From: Astragalus membranaceus
Taxonomy: Eukaryota; Streptophyta; Magnoliopsida; Fabales; Fabaceae
DNA length: 64,000 nucleotides
Direction: 5' to 3'
NCBI GenBank assembly: GCA_039519185.1
Contig: CM076849.1
Span: 73,713,784-73,777,783 of the forward strand
Below, piece by piece: positions 1 through 10,993 of this stretch. Position 1 is the stretch's first letter. Each line of letters opens with the position of its first letter. The position numbers were made by a program, and so were the translations under genes. Under the pieces are notes generated by a model. It saw nothing but the letters and a program-made list of their open reading frames with translations. It had not been told where the DNA came from and did not search any database.

Positions 1-832
1 TGGAAAACTGGCGCAGCACACTGCTGGGCGCCTGGCGCCCATGACTAGGCGCAACACTGAAAATTTCAGCAACATGCCTATGGCGCCCAAGGCGCCTAGG
101 GGCTCCTAAACAGAATTTTTCTCACTTTCATTCACCAAACTAAATTCATCAAAACGCCCAATTATATATATATTTCTAACATGTCACCATGATTCTCAAT
201 TTCCCTACATAATCACCAAATAATCATATACTCAAACATATGGTCTACAATTCGCATTTTACCACAATTCAATCATCAATCATAAAATTCTCAACATAAT
301 AATTCAACAACAACATCACAATATTATAATTCCTCAACAACAACACAATTTAATCATGGAACTAACCTAGGACCCTAACCCTAAGCAATTCATAATTCGC
401 ATACTCATTAAGAACAAAAAGAGGACCCCCTAACCCTATGGAAGTCGAATTTGCTAGCCAAGCTCCAAGTGAAGAATGCGAACCACCAATGATCCTCCTC
501 CTCTTCTCTATGAGCTTCGCCCCTTTCTTCTTCTCCTCTTCGCAACTCTCTTCTCACTCCCTCTTACGTTTCTTTTTCTTTCTTTTCTCACTTGGGTGAA
601 TTGCCACTAACTCCCTAGACCCCAATGAATTCGACTCCTATGCCAAAGAAATGGGCCACGGGCCTAATTGTGGATCACGGGCCCTTGCTCGCACCACTTA
701 AATAGTGACAACACCCCCTAATAAAAATAAAATAAAATAATTAAACTCGAATTATTTAATTAAATTAAATAAATATTGTAAGCCTTAAATAATTTAATTA
801 AATAAATAATTAAATTATTTTGGGGCGTTACA
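1..832 (-). repeat. E1 3' LTR, partial
   Basis: This matches 7066-7843 of the other LTR apart from an indel of about 54 bp and scattered substitutions. It ends in GTTACA at 827-832 on the plus strand, and its other end lies left of the window. It contains GGCGCC-type motifs near 30-100 and an A/T-rich stretch at 720-820. Confidence 0.93.
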
Positions 833-844
833 ACTCTCCCCCAC
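833..844 (-). other. E1 polypurine tract
   Basis: On the minus strand this reads AAGTGGGGGAGAGT and directly abuts the LTR end. It is the expected plus-strand DNA primer for reverse transcription. The Pol stop codon (845-847) lies immediately before it, so coding sequence runs right up to the tract. Confidence 0.85.
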
Positions 845-3800
845 TTAGAATATTTCGTCCTCGAAATTACCTGAATCAAACAACTCCGGATATGCCTCCC
901 GCATCTTGCTCTCCAGCTCCCAAGTCATACTCTCACCAGCAGCTCCTAACCAAACCACTTTCACCAAAAGAATTTCTTTCCCTCTCAGAGTCTTCACTTC
1001 TCTATCTTCAATCCGCACAGGCATAGTCTCCACGGTGAGATTATCCCGCACCTCTACTTCCTCCATCTGAATCACATGGGACGGGTCCGGAACATACTTT
1101 CGAAGTTGTGACACGTGAAACACGTCATGCAAGTTCGAAAGATTAGGCGGCAAAGCCACCCTATATGCAACCCTTCCCACCCTCTCCGTAATCTGATACG
1201 GACCAATGAAACGGGGAGTTAACTTCTTAGATTTCAAGGCACGCCCAACACCAGTCACCGGAGTGACTCTCAGGAACACATGATCACCGGCCTGAAACTC
1301 TAAATCCTTCCTTCTCTTATCATGATAGCTCTTTTGTCGACTCTGCGACGCTTTCATCTTCTCACGGATTAATTTTACCTTCTCAGTTGTTTCTCACACA
1401 ATTTCAGGCCCCAACACTGCACTCTCCCCAGATTCATACCAACACAACGGAGTCCTACATCTCCGACCATACAATGCCTCAAACGGTGCCATACCAATAC
1501 TAGAGTGAAAACTGTTGTTATAGGTGAATTCTATCAACGAAAGATGAGAATCCCATGAACCTCCCTGCTCAAGAACACATGCCCTCAACAAGTCCTCTAA
1601 CGACTGAATAGTCCTCTCCGTCTGACCATCTGTCTGCGGATGATAAGCGGAGCTCAACCTCAACTTAGAACCCAAAGCTTCCTGCAAACTCTTCCAAAAT
1701 TCAGAGGTGAATCTTGGATCTCTATCAGATACAATACTAAGCGGAACGCCATGCAACTTCACAATAGTCTTGATGTAGATTTCTGCCAACTTTGGAACTG
1801 GATAAGTCATATTAATTGGTAAGAAATGAGCAGACTTAGACAACCTGTCTACAACCACCCATATAGCATCAAACCCTCTCACTGTATTTGGCAAACCAGT
1901 TACAAAATCCATGGAAATGCTATCCCATTTCCATTCCGGAATCTCCAATGGTTGCATCAACCCCGCAGGCTTCTGATGCTCAATCTTAGACTTCTGACAA
2001 GTCAGACACGAATACACAAACTGCGCCACATCCTTCTTCATACCAGGCCACCAGAACATTCTCTTCAAATCTTGGTACATTTTCGTAGCCCCGGGATGAA
2101 TACTCAACTTGCTTCTATGGCTCTCCTCAAGAATCATTCTCTTCATCTCAGCATCGTCAGGAATGCAGATCCTATCTCTGAATCTCAATACACCTTGGGA
2201 ATCTAACTTGAAATCTCCATCCACATCTTGATCATTCACAACCAACAGGTCTACCAACTTTACATCTGACTTTTGTGCTTCTCGGACACTAACCAAAAAT
2301 TCATTTCCGATCTTCAACATCCCCAATCTGACACTCTGCGGTGTCACTTCACAAACCAGACTCATGTCCCGAAACTGCTCAATCAACTCTAACTCTTTCA
2401 CCATCATAGCTGACATATGCAAACTCTTCCGACTTAAAGCATCAGCCACGACATTAGCTTTGCCGGGGTGATAGTTCAAGCCGAAATCATAATCCTTCAG
2501 CAACTCTAACCAACGTCTCTGTCTCATATTTAGCTCCTTCTGATCAAACAAGTATTTCAGACTCTTATGGTCACTAAACACTTCGAATCTGGTACCATAC
2601 AGATAGTGCCTCCAAATTTTCAGCACAAACACAATTGCAGCTAGCTCCAAATCATGAGTAGGGTAGTTCTTCTCATGGGTCCTCAACTGTCTGGACGCAT
2701 AAGCTACTACCTTACCCTCTTGCATCAATACACCTCCCAAACCCATCTTGGAAGCATCGCAATAAACTACAAACGGTCGGTCAGGAACAGGCAAAGTCAA
2801 AACGGGCGATGTAGTCAACCTCTTCTTCAACTCATTGAAGCTCTCCTCACAGCGTGCATCCCACACAAAAGCTTTTCCCTTACACGTCAATTGAGTCAAC
2901 GGAAGTGCCAACTTCGAGAAGCCTTCAATAAATCTCCTGTAATAACCAGCTAATCCCAAGAAGCTTCTGATTTCTGTAACTGACTTCGGGCTCTCCCATT
3001 GAGACACAGCATCAACCTTGGCTGGGTCCACAGCTATACCATTACCAGAGATAATATGACCAAGGAAACCTACTTCATTCAGCCAGAACTCACACTTAGA
3101 CAATTTTGCATACAATTTCTTTTCTTTCAATACTTCCAGCACTAACCTCAAATGTTCTGAGTGCTCCTCTTCTGTCTTAGAATACACCAGAATGTCGTCA
3201 ATAAACACAACTACAAACCGATCCAAGTAACTATGAAAGGTACGATTCATGTACTCCATAAACACACCCGGCGTATTGGTAACCCCAAACGGCATAACAG
3301 AATACTCATAGTGCCCATATCTCGTTCTGAAAGCGGTTTTCTGAATGTCTTCATCCTTTACCTTGATCTGGTGATAACCCGACCTCAAATCGATTTTACT
3401 AAACACCTTAGCACCCACCAACTGGTCCATCAGATCATCAATTCTGGGAAGCGGATACCTGTTCTTTATTGTCACTTTGTTCAATTGCCTATAATCGACA
3501 CAAAGTCTCATGCTCCCGTCCTTCTTTTTCACTAACAATACCGGAGCACCCCACGGTGACACACTTGGCCTTACAAATTTCTTCTCAAGCAGATCTTCTA
3601 ATTGCTTTTTCAATTCAGACAACTCTGAGGCTGACATTCGGTACGGTGCCATAGACACAGGCCTAGTACCAGGTATAAGATCAATGGCAAACTCAACCTC
3701 CCTCTCTGGCGGAACACTTGGAATTTCATCTGGGAACACTTCAGGGAACTCACACACTACTTGAACCCTTTCAATGATTGCCTGATTCTCAGCAGACAAT

Positions 3801-5209
3801 GACGCCATCAAGGCAAACAGATGAACTTCCTCCTTCATTACCTTATGCAAATGACCAGCAGGCAACAACACTGATTCTTCCTCTTCGGGAGGAAAGAAAC
3901 TCACAGATCTCCGGAAACAATTAATATGCACATGGTTAAATACTAACCAGTCCATACCAAGAATGACATCCAACCCTCCCAACGGCAAACAAATAAGATC
4001 AACAAGAAAATTTCTGCCGAAGATTGACAGAGGGCACTTAGCACACACAAGAGAGGTAGTTACTGAACCCTTAGCTGGAGTGTCAATAACCATCTCCCTC
4101 ATCATAGAAGATAAAACAAGGTCCAATTTCTCAGCACACAAAGCAGCAATAAAAGAATGCGTAGCACCAGTATCAATAATAGCAATCAAGGGAATACCAT
4201 TAATAAAACATGTACCTCGAATCTCATTAGTGTCCTCTGATCCTGCGAGAGCAAACACCTTTCCATGGGACTTCTCTTTCTTCGGTTTAGTACACTTAGT
4301 ACTAATATGACCTGATTCTCCGCAATTGTAGCACACCACATCCCTTTTTTTTTCACATTTCGCAGCCACATGACCCTCTTTACCGCATTTGAAACATTTA
4401 TTATCCGAACAGTCAAAACTCTTGTGACCCGGCTTGCCACACCTGTAGCACACAACCTTCGCAGGGGCATCTCCCCCACTTGTTTTCTTATTATCAGCAT
4501 ACCTCTGCTTACCCTTACCAGCTGGAGCCTCATACGGTTTACCCCGGTTCTAAAATTTACCCCTCAGATCCCTCATGACCCTGGAGTGAGCATTACTATC
4601 ATCCTCATATATCCTGCAACTGTCGATCAAATCAGCGAATACCCGAATCTTCTGGTACCCTACAGCTTTCTTAATATCAGCCCTCAGCCCATTCTCAAAC
4701 TTAATACACTTTGAGAACTCAGAGTCAGCATCAGCATAATGGGGATAAAACTTAGCCAATTCAGTGAACTTGGCAGCATACTCTGTCACTGACATGCTTC
4801 CTTGCTTCAGCTCAAGGAATTCTATTTCTTTCTTACCTCTCACATCTTCAGGAAAATACTTCCGCAAGAACTCTCTACGGAAAACAGCCCAAGTTATCTC
4901 TTCATTAGCAGTTTCTAATCTCTGCCTCACCTCCATCCACCAATCATCAGCTTCCTCTGCCAGCGTATGGGTACCATACCTGACCTTCTGCGCATCATCA
5001 CAATCCATGACTCGAAATATCCTTTCAATCTCTTTCAGCCATGCCAGAGCACCATCTAGATTATACTTGCCCTTAAAGACAGGTGGGTTCTCTCTCTGGA
5101 ACGTAGCCAAATTGCGCGTCCCATCATTAACAGCACCGGGTATATTACCCATCGCCCCGGCTATAGCCTGCAAGGCAGCAGCAAGTGCAGTATCGTCCCG
5201 TCTGGCCAT
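845..5209 (-). pseudogene. E1 gag-pol polyprotein with two in-frame stops
   Basis: A single frame of 1455 codons is interrupted only by TAG at 4552-4550 and TGA at 1396-1394. In order it shows a retrotransposon Gag domain (start MARRDDTALA) and three CCHC knuckles (first CYRCGKPGHKSFDC). These are followed by an aspartic protease (IDTGATHSF), reverse transcriptase (VVFIDDIL), RNase H (CDASKMGLGG) and integrase. The integrase has an HHCC zinc site, SMDFVTG, SDRDPRF and a GQTERT glutamate. A chromodomain-like tail follows (VKVVWLG...TWELE). The length nearly equals the intact E3 protein in this window (1455 residues). The first stop separates Gag from the knuckles; the second removes the last roughly 180 residues. 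The copy is probably dead as written but only lightly damaged. Confidence 0.95.
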
Positions 5210-5304
5210 TCTAGCACTGCAACAGAAAACAAAATTCAGAAACGAGTAACAAACTCAATGTTACTCAACACGACGACTCAACTACCGGCCGGACAGACCG
5301 AACT

Positions 5305-5316
5305 GCTTTGATACCA
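5305..5316 (-). other. E1 primer binding site (initiator tRNA-Met type)
   Basis: The minus strand reads TGGTATCAAAGC, one base from the TGGTATCAGAGC used by most plant Ty3 and Ty1 elements. It lies 4 bp inside the 5' LTR. Confidence 0.88.
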
Positions 5317-5320
5317 CTAA

Positions 5321-7843
5321 TGTAACACCCCTTTTCTAATAACTTTATTTTTAAATAAAATCAGAGTCTCTTTTTTTTTTTTTTTTTTTTGAAAACAATT
5401 CAAGCGAGTGCTACATTTACTTCATAAATAACAAGATACATAACACCATGAGAAAAATGTTTAGTTCGCATCAACTAAAACCAATCACCATCAGCAGCGG
5501 AATAAATATGAGTTCTAAAACTTAAAACCAATACATCACCAATCAAATCTAACAGTTTAGGAAAAATAATGCATAAACATAGGACACCCCCCCCTGGTGC
5601 TACGTATCAGAGAGTGACACTTCCTAACAGACGAAGGCATGAAGGAAATCCTTCACTCGATATTACCTGCACGTTGCCGACATAAGAAGCAACATAAAGG
5701 CAGTAGGGTGAGTCTCTTTTCATAATTAATAACATATGAGAATTAAGCAATGCATAGGAAAAAGGAAACCAGGCACACCAATTCACAACAATGGGGACAA
5801 TCAAATCAGCATTCTCATTCCAATCAGCACTATACAATATATGATTATGCATGTAATGCAACCCAAACTCCACGGGTACATGCATGTCGGATCCGTCACC
5901 AAATACAAATAGGCCGTAGCCTCTGCTCACCAAATAAAATTAGGCCGTAGCCTCTGCTCACCAATAATGCACATGCTTCATGAGGTGTTATGGAGAATGC
6001 ATCACAACACACCACCAATCAATCAATTCACATTTTAAATTCTAGTCTCACCATAGTGCATTAATTAACTCACCAAATCAAAATTAGGCCGAAGCCTCTG
6101 CTCACCAATCTCACCTCATCATCACTCACCAATTCAGCTCACCACTCACAACAACACCAATTCAAATAGACCAACTCAGGACATTGACACGACATAGGAA
6201 AAAAATGGAGGAAAACAGTCATTTAGACACTTGAACACCATCAGCCAGAAACACCAGTAAAAATAATTTATTTTTGCATAAAATTGAGACTATTGGATAG
6301 GCACTGAAATTAGCTTCAAAACGCATTTCGAACCGTTGAATTTGGATAACCGAGTCAAAAGTTACATTAAAAACAATTTAGGAAAAATGTTAGACATCCT
6401 GGAAACTGGCGCATGGGCGCTGGGCGCCCAAGGGCAACACAGCGCTTGGCGCATGGGCGCTTGGCGCCCAGGAGAAGCAACACGCACAGGCGCATGGGCG
6501 CTGGCGCCCAGGAACAACACGCGCAACAGCGCACAGGCGCTAGGCGCCCAGGGGAACAACACGCGCACAGGCACAGGCGCTGGGCGCTAGGCGTCCAGGA
6601 AGGCAACACGCGCATAGGCGCTGGCGCCCAGAAGCAACAACGCGCACAGGCGCGCCCAGGGAACAGCAGCAACATGGCGCCCAAGCACTAGGCGCCTAAG
6701 ACCAACTTGCAACAGAACTCATTTTTCTTCGAAATTTATTTTACACGAGCCAAATTCTCAGGACATGAAAACTCAATAAAAATTTTGTCAAAAGCTGAAC
6801 ATTATTTTTGGCGCCCATGCACTAGGCACCTAGTGAAAATACGCAACTCAACTCCTTTCTTGACCAAAATCAGTTTTCATGAGCCATTTTACATAAGTAT
6901 AAAAACCTGAAAACAATTTTCACAAAACTATCACCAGAACTTTGGGGCCCTTGGCGCCCATGGCTCAAGCAACGAGTGCCAAAACTGGCAGCACAGGAAC
7001 ACAGAATGGCAACACAGGCAACAGGGACAGCAACACAGAATGGCAACACAGTGACACAGAATTTTTGGAAAACTGGCGCAGCACACTGCTGGGCGCCTGG
7101 CGCCCATGACTAGGCGCAACACTGAAAATTTCAGCAACATGCCTATGGCGCCCAAGGCGCCTAGGGGCTCCTAAACAGAATTTTTCTCACTTTCATTCAC
7201 CAAACTAAATTCATCAAAACGCCCAATTATATATATATTTCTAACATGTCACCATGATTCTCAATTTCCCTACATAATCACCAAATAATCATATACTCAA
7301 ACATATGGTCTACAATTCGCATTTTACCACAATTCAATCATCAATCATAAAATTCTCAACATAATAATTCAACAACAACATCACAATATTATAATTCCTC
7401 AACAACAACACAATTTAATTGCTAGCCAAGCTTATGGAAGTCGAATTGCTAGCCAAGCTCCAAGGGAAGAATGCAAGCCACCAATGAGCCTCCTCCTCTT
7501 CTCTATGTGCTTCGCCTTCTCCTCTTCTTCTCTCCTTCTCTTCGCAACTTTTCTCTTCTCACTCTCTCTTACGTTACTTTTTCTTTCTTTTTCCCCACTT
7601 GAGTGAATTGCAACTAAACTCCCTAGACCCCAAAGAGTCGACTCCTATGCCAAAGAAATGGGCCACGGGCCTAATTGTGGATCACGGGCCCTTGCTCGCA
7701 CCACTTAAATAGTGACAACACCTCCTAATAAAATAAAATAAAATAAAATAATTAAATTCGAATTATTTAATTAAATTAAATAAATATTGTAAGCCTTAAA
7801 TAACTTAATTAAATAAATAATTAAATTATTTTGGGGCGTTACA
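5321..7843 (-). repeat. E1 5' LTR (2523 bp)
   Basis: It is bounded by TGTAAC at 5321 and GTTACA ending at 7843. It contains a poly(T) run near 5370-5390, direct repeats of AGGCCGTAGCCTCTGCTCACC at 5910-6110, and a strongly GC-rich tandem array at 6405-6700. The short ORFs in this interval are low-complexity translations of these repeats and are not genes. Confidence 0.93.
6405..6700. repeat. GC-rich GGCGCC tandem array within the E1 LTR
   Basis: About six imperfect units of roughly 45-50 bp are built on GGCGC...GGCGCCCA and separated by AACAACACGCGCA-like linkers. Many units are locally palindromic around GGCGCC. Single copies recur at 6945-6960 and 7078-7165. A related GGCGCC-rich block lies in the solo LTR at 53600-53880. 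Confidence 0.85.
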
Positions 7844-8476
7844 AGAAGTTTCTTGGGTCTAGCTGGTTACTATAGGAGATTTGTTCAAAGATTGTCACAG
7901 CTAGTTCTTCCACTTACTCAGTTAACTCGTAAGGGTCATCCGTTTACGTGGGATGCCGATTGTGAAGAATGTTTTCAAGAGTTGAAGACTTTGACTTCTG
8001 CTCCAATCCTGATTCTTCTGGATCCATCATTCTAATTTCAAATTTTCGGTGACGCTTCTGGAAAGGGTTTGGGATGTGTTCTCATGCAGAATCATCAAGT
8101 GGTAGCTTATGCGTCCAGACAGTTGAAGATCCATGAGGAGAATTATCCAGCTTATGATTTGGAGTTGGCAACTATTGTGTATGCATCAAAAATTTGGAGA
8201 CATTACCTGTATGAGTCTCGTTTCGAAATCTTTAGTGATCACAAGAGTTTAAAGTATCTGTTTGATCAGAAAGAACAGAATAACAGGCAAAGAAGATGGG
8301 TAAAATTTCTAAAGGATTGTGACTTCGAGTTGAAGTATCATCCAGGAATGGCCAATGTTGTAGCTGATGCGCTGAGTAGGAAATCCATTCCCATGGCAGA
8401 GTTAATGATGCAAGAAATGGAATTGTTAGAGTCTTTTAGATCTAAGTTGGGGTACATCCATAAGTTTCCACTTTAG
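7844..8476 (+). pseudogene. E2: RNase H fragment of a Ty3/gypsy pol, interrupted by E1
   Basis: The reading starts in frame at the E1 boundary with RSFLGLAGYYRRF, the RT connection region. It then gives RNase H with DASGKGLGCVLMQ, DLELATIV, FSDHKSLKYLF and VADALSRK. One TAA at 8033-8035 breaks the frame. The reading ends in LLESFRSKLGYIHKFPL, where homology to the intact E3 Pol stops, so integrase is missing. The 5' part of this element must lie left of the window, beyond E1. It closely resembles E3 and E4 and is probably the same broad family. Confidence 0.9.
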
Positions 8477-9599
8477 TGGCAAGGTTTTGGTGTTAACCTT
8501 TCGCTTGCAACGGTTAACAATCAGATAGTATTATGTGATTCCGTTTGACAAGACGAACGTGAATACGAATATGTGAGGTAACTGCCGACTGTTTTCACGT
8601 TGCGAATAACCACCAAAGGATTAATTGATGGATCTGCTTGCAAGAGTCTGAAATTTCCGAAGTGAAGCTCGGCGTGCGATATGGTAGTTTTTAAAAATCA
8701 TTTTTGGGGAAACCCGCATGCTAAAGTTAATTTTGGGAACGAATCAAGAGGCTAATAAAATCTGATTGAGGAAAATCATAGGAGGCGTACTTATGTTGAG
8801 GGGAAACTCAACGCTATTGGCTAATTCGGAAAGAAATTGGGTGCGTCGTAGATAAATATATTGCGTGGAAAGTTCCAATAAAGGAAGAACGGTTCTGAGT
8901 TCTGTTTGATAGTTGTTTTGAGAACAACTGAGGTGATTTTCATTGCTTTCAAAATTAATTGATGTTCCCACGGTCTATTTCTACATTATGCTCAAAGTTT
9001 TTAGTAAAACTCTCTTTCCATCCTTTGAAAAGTTCTATCTCGAAATCTTGGGGGCGAGTCAAGAAGTTTCACATATGACTTTTCCGTCACATTGTCAATG
9101 TGTACGAGAACTGTTATGTAATTTTTAGAAAAATTGTTGAGAATGTGTTTACACCCTTCGAGAAAATCATGTTTGTACTTATCTCTACCGTGGAGTACCA
9201 GTTTGTGGATCTCATTTCCAACCTGTATTTCTATCAAGTGTCTTGTATTAGACCCTTTGATTTAGATTAATCAAAGTTGGGGCGTAAGCGAGGATAATTG
9301 GAATGAAGCTTCGGAAGTGTTTTCAAACGTGGTGCCGAGCCTATGTAGACGAAAGAGGAGTTTCTCGTGTTGATTCGTAACAAGAGAGTTCGGACTATAA
9401 CCTTAGAAGCGTTCTAGGGTAGTAGTGGATCATACTTAAAGATTGATGTGCCGGATTGGGAATATTTTCTACACTCATTTCGTTAATTCAAGATTGTGTT
9501 CCAGCAACTTAAGACCTTTCTGAGAATGTCGATTCTTGGTTAGTCAAATAAAGGACTTAACGAAATTTTGAGGACAAAATTCTTTCAAGTTGGGGACAA
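8477..9599 (+). other. 3' untranslated tail of the E2/E4 family, copy 1, with polypurine tract
   Basis: No credible gene is present. The sequence aligns with 16085-17218 and, in its last part, with 10461-10993, so it is the family's region between pol and the 3' LTR. It ends with AAGTTGGGGACAA (9587-9599), the polypurine tract, directly before an LTR start (TGTAACATCC). Confidence 0.8.
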
Positions 9600-9892
9600 T
9601 GTAACATCCTCAAAATAATTAGTAGAATTATTTGGGTGTTAACCCAATTAAACTAATTTAGTACTTGACTGGTAAATTTATTGAGTGCTAAAATTATTTA
9701 TTGGTTGTCATCGGATCGTTAACCGGATAATACGGGTCAAGGAAGTTTTGGAATCGAAATAAAAGATTTAGAGCAATATGGTAATTTGACCATGTTACCG
9801 GTTATATACTAAATAAATATATATGTATGCGTGTATGTGTGTGAAAGAAAGAATAAAGAAAGAAAGAATTAAGAAAGAAAAGAAAGGAAGCG

Positions 9893-9933
<41 letters not shown>

Positions 9934-10460
9934 GATACAGAGAAGAGGAAAAGAAAAGATGGGAGAAAAGAAAGAATGAATAAGGAGGAAGAAGAGGAAA
10001 AAGGGAAGATTTAGGCTCATCAAAACGACTTCCTTCCAACACGAAAAACGTTCAGCGTTACTTCCTCTTCGATTTGATACCAAAATCATCATCATCAACT
10101 CACTCTCTCTCACTTTGCCATTTTCAAATTTAAGAAGAAAATGGAGGTTTTTGTTGTTCAAGCTCAAAGGAAAGCTTTGGATGGTGTTTGGGAACGAGCT
10201 CAAGGTGGATTGCGCAAATATTGAAGTCTGATTTGGTGTTTTTGAAGAATCAAGATGTTAGGGTTCAAATTGGGGTTATGTGTGAATAGTGAATTGAAGC
10301 TTGAAGACAATGAATAGTAATTTCATGGGGGTTTTGTGATTGATTGTAGGTTCAAAGGTTGGGAGCGGATTCGAATGTCGTCGGAGCATAAAGTTTATAT
10401 GGGAAACGTTCGTGTGGTTATGTCGAAAAAGCGATTTCGTGGAAAGTCTCGGCTATTTGT
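9600..10460 (+). repeat. E2/E4-family LTR, 5' part only (copy 1)
   Basis: It starts TGTAACATCC and follows the complete LTR at 10994 for about 820 bp, up to GTTCGTGTGGTTA near 10422. After a short degenerate stretch it jumps back into the 3' tail of the element near 10461. The rest of this LTR and any following internal region are absent, which suggests loss by recombination. It contains a (GA)n run at 9896-9930. Confidence 0.82.
9896..9930. repeat. (GA)n microsatellite in LTR copy 1
   Basis: About 16 GA units plus flanking GA-rich sequence. The other two LTR copies have only short GA-rich sequence here. Confidence 0.9.
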
Positions 10461-10993
10461 GAATAGTAATTTCACAGATGACTTTTCCGTCACATTTTTC
10501 AATGTGTATGAGAACTGTTATGGATTTTAGAAGATTTGTTGAGAACGTGTTTACACCCTTCGAGGAAATCGTGTTTGTTTTTACCTCTACCGAGGAGTAC
10601 CAGTTTGTGGATCTCATTTTCAACCGGTATGTCTATCAAGTGTCTTGTATTACACCCTTTGATTTAGATTAATCAAAGTTGGGGAGCAAGTGAGGAATGA
10701 AGCTTCGGAAGTGTTTTCGAACGCGGTGCTGAGCCTATGTAGGCCAAAAAGGAGTTTCTCGTGTTGATTCGTAACAAGAGAGTTCGGACTGTAATCTTAG
10801 AAGCGTTCTAGGGTAGTAGTCGAACATACTTAAAGATTGACGGGCCAACTTGGAAAGATTTTCTACACTTATTTCGTTAACTAAGGATTGTGTTCCAGCA
10901 ACTTAAGATCTTTCTGAGAATGTCTGTTCTCGGATAGTCAATCGCAAGACTTAACGAAATTTTGAGGACAAAATTCTTTCAAGTTGGGGAGAA
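10461..10993 (+). repeat. Duplicate of the E4 3' tail (same as 16686-17218)
   Basis: This 533-bp block matches 16686-17218 at a constant offset of 6225 bp with no indels that I see, and ends in the same polypurine tract AAGTTGGGGAGAA. It precedes an LTR start exactly as in a normal 3' end, so the LTR at 10994 has element sequence on both sides. Confidence 0.85.

Larger units (their letters stand above)
1..7843 (-). mobile_element. E1: Tekay/Del-like Ty3/gypsy element, minus strand, left end outside the window
   Basis: The order read on the minus strand is 5' LTR (5321-7843), primer binding site, gag-pol (5209-845), polypurine tract and 3' LTR (832 to beyond position 1). LTR ends are TGTAAC...GTTACA. 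The element has inserted into the RNase H region of another gypsy element, whose coding sequence resumes directly at 7844, so this is a nested insertion. Left flank and target duplication cannot be seen. The 3' LTR copy carries about 54 bp more than the 5' copy around 355-475, plus point differences, so the insertion is not very recent. Lineage is inferred from LTR length over 2 kb, an initiator-Met-type primer site and a chromodomain-like Pol tail. Confidence 0.93.

Noticed and set aside
1..120. Possible start of a separate repeat family
   Set aside because: It aligns directly with 7066-7185 and is the E1 LTR cut by the window edge.
6336..6691. Several GC-rich frames encoding Ala/Arg/Cys-rich peptides
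   Set aside because: They lie wholly inside the GGCGCC tandem array of the E1 LTR, in competing frames, with no recognisable domain.
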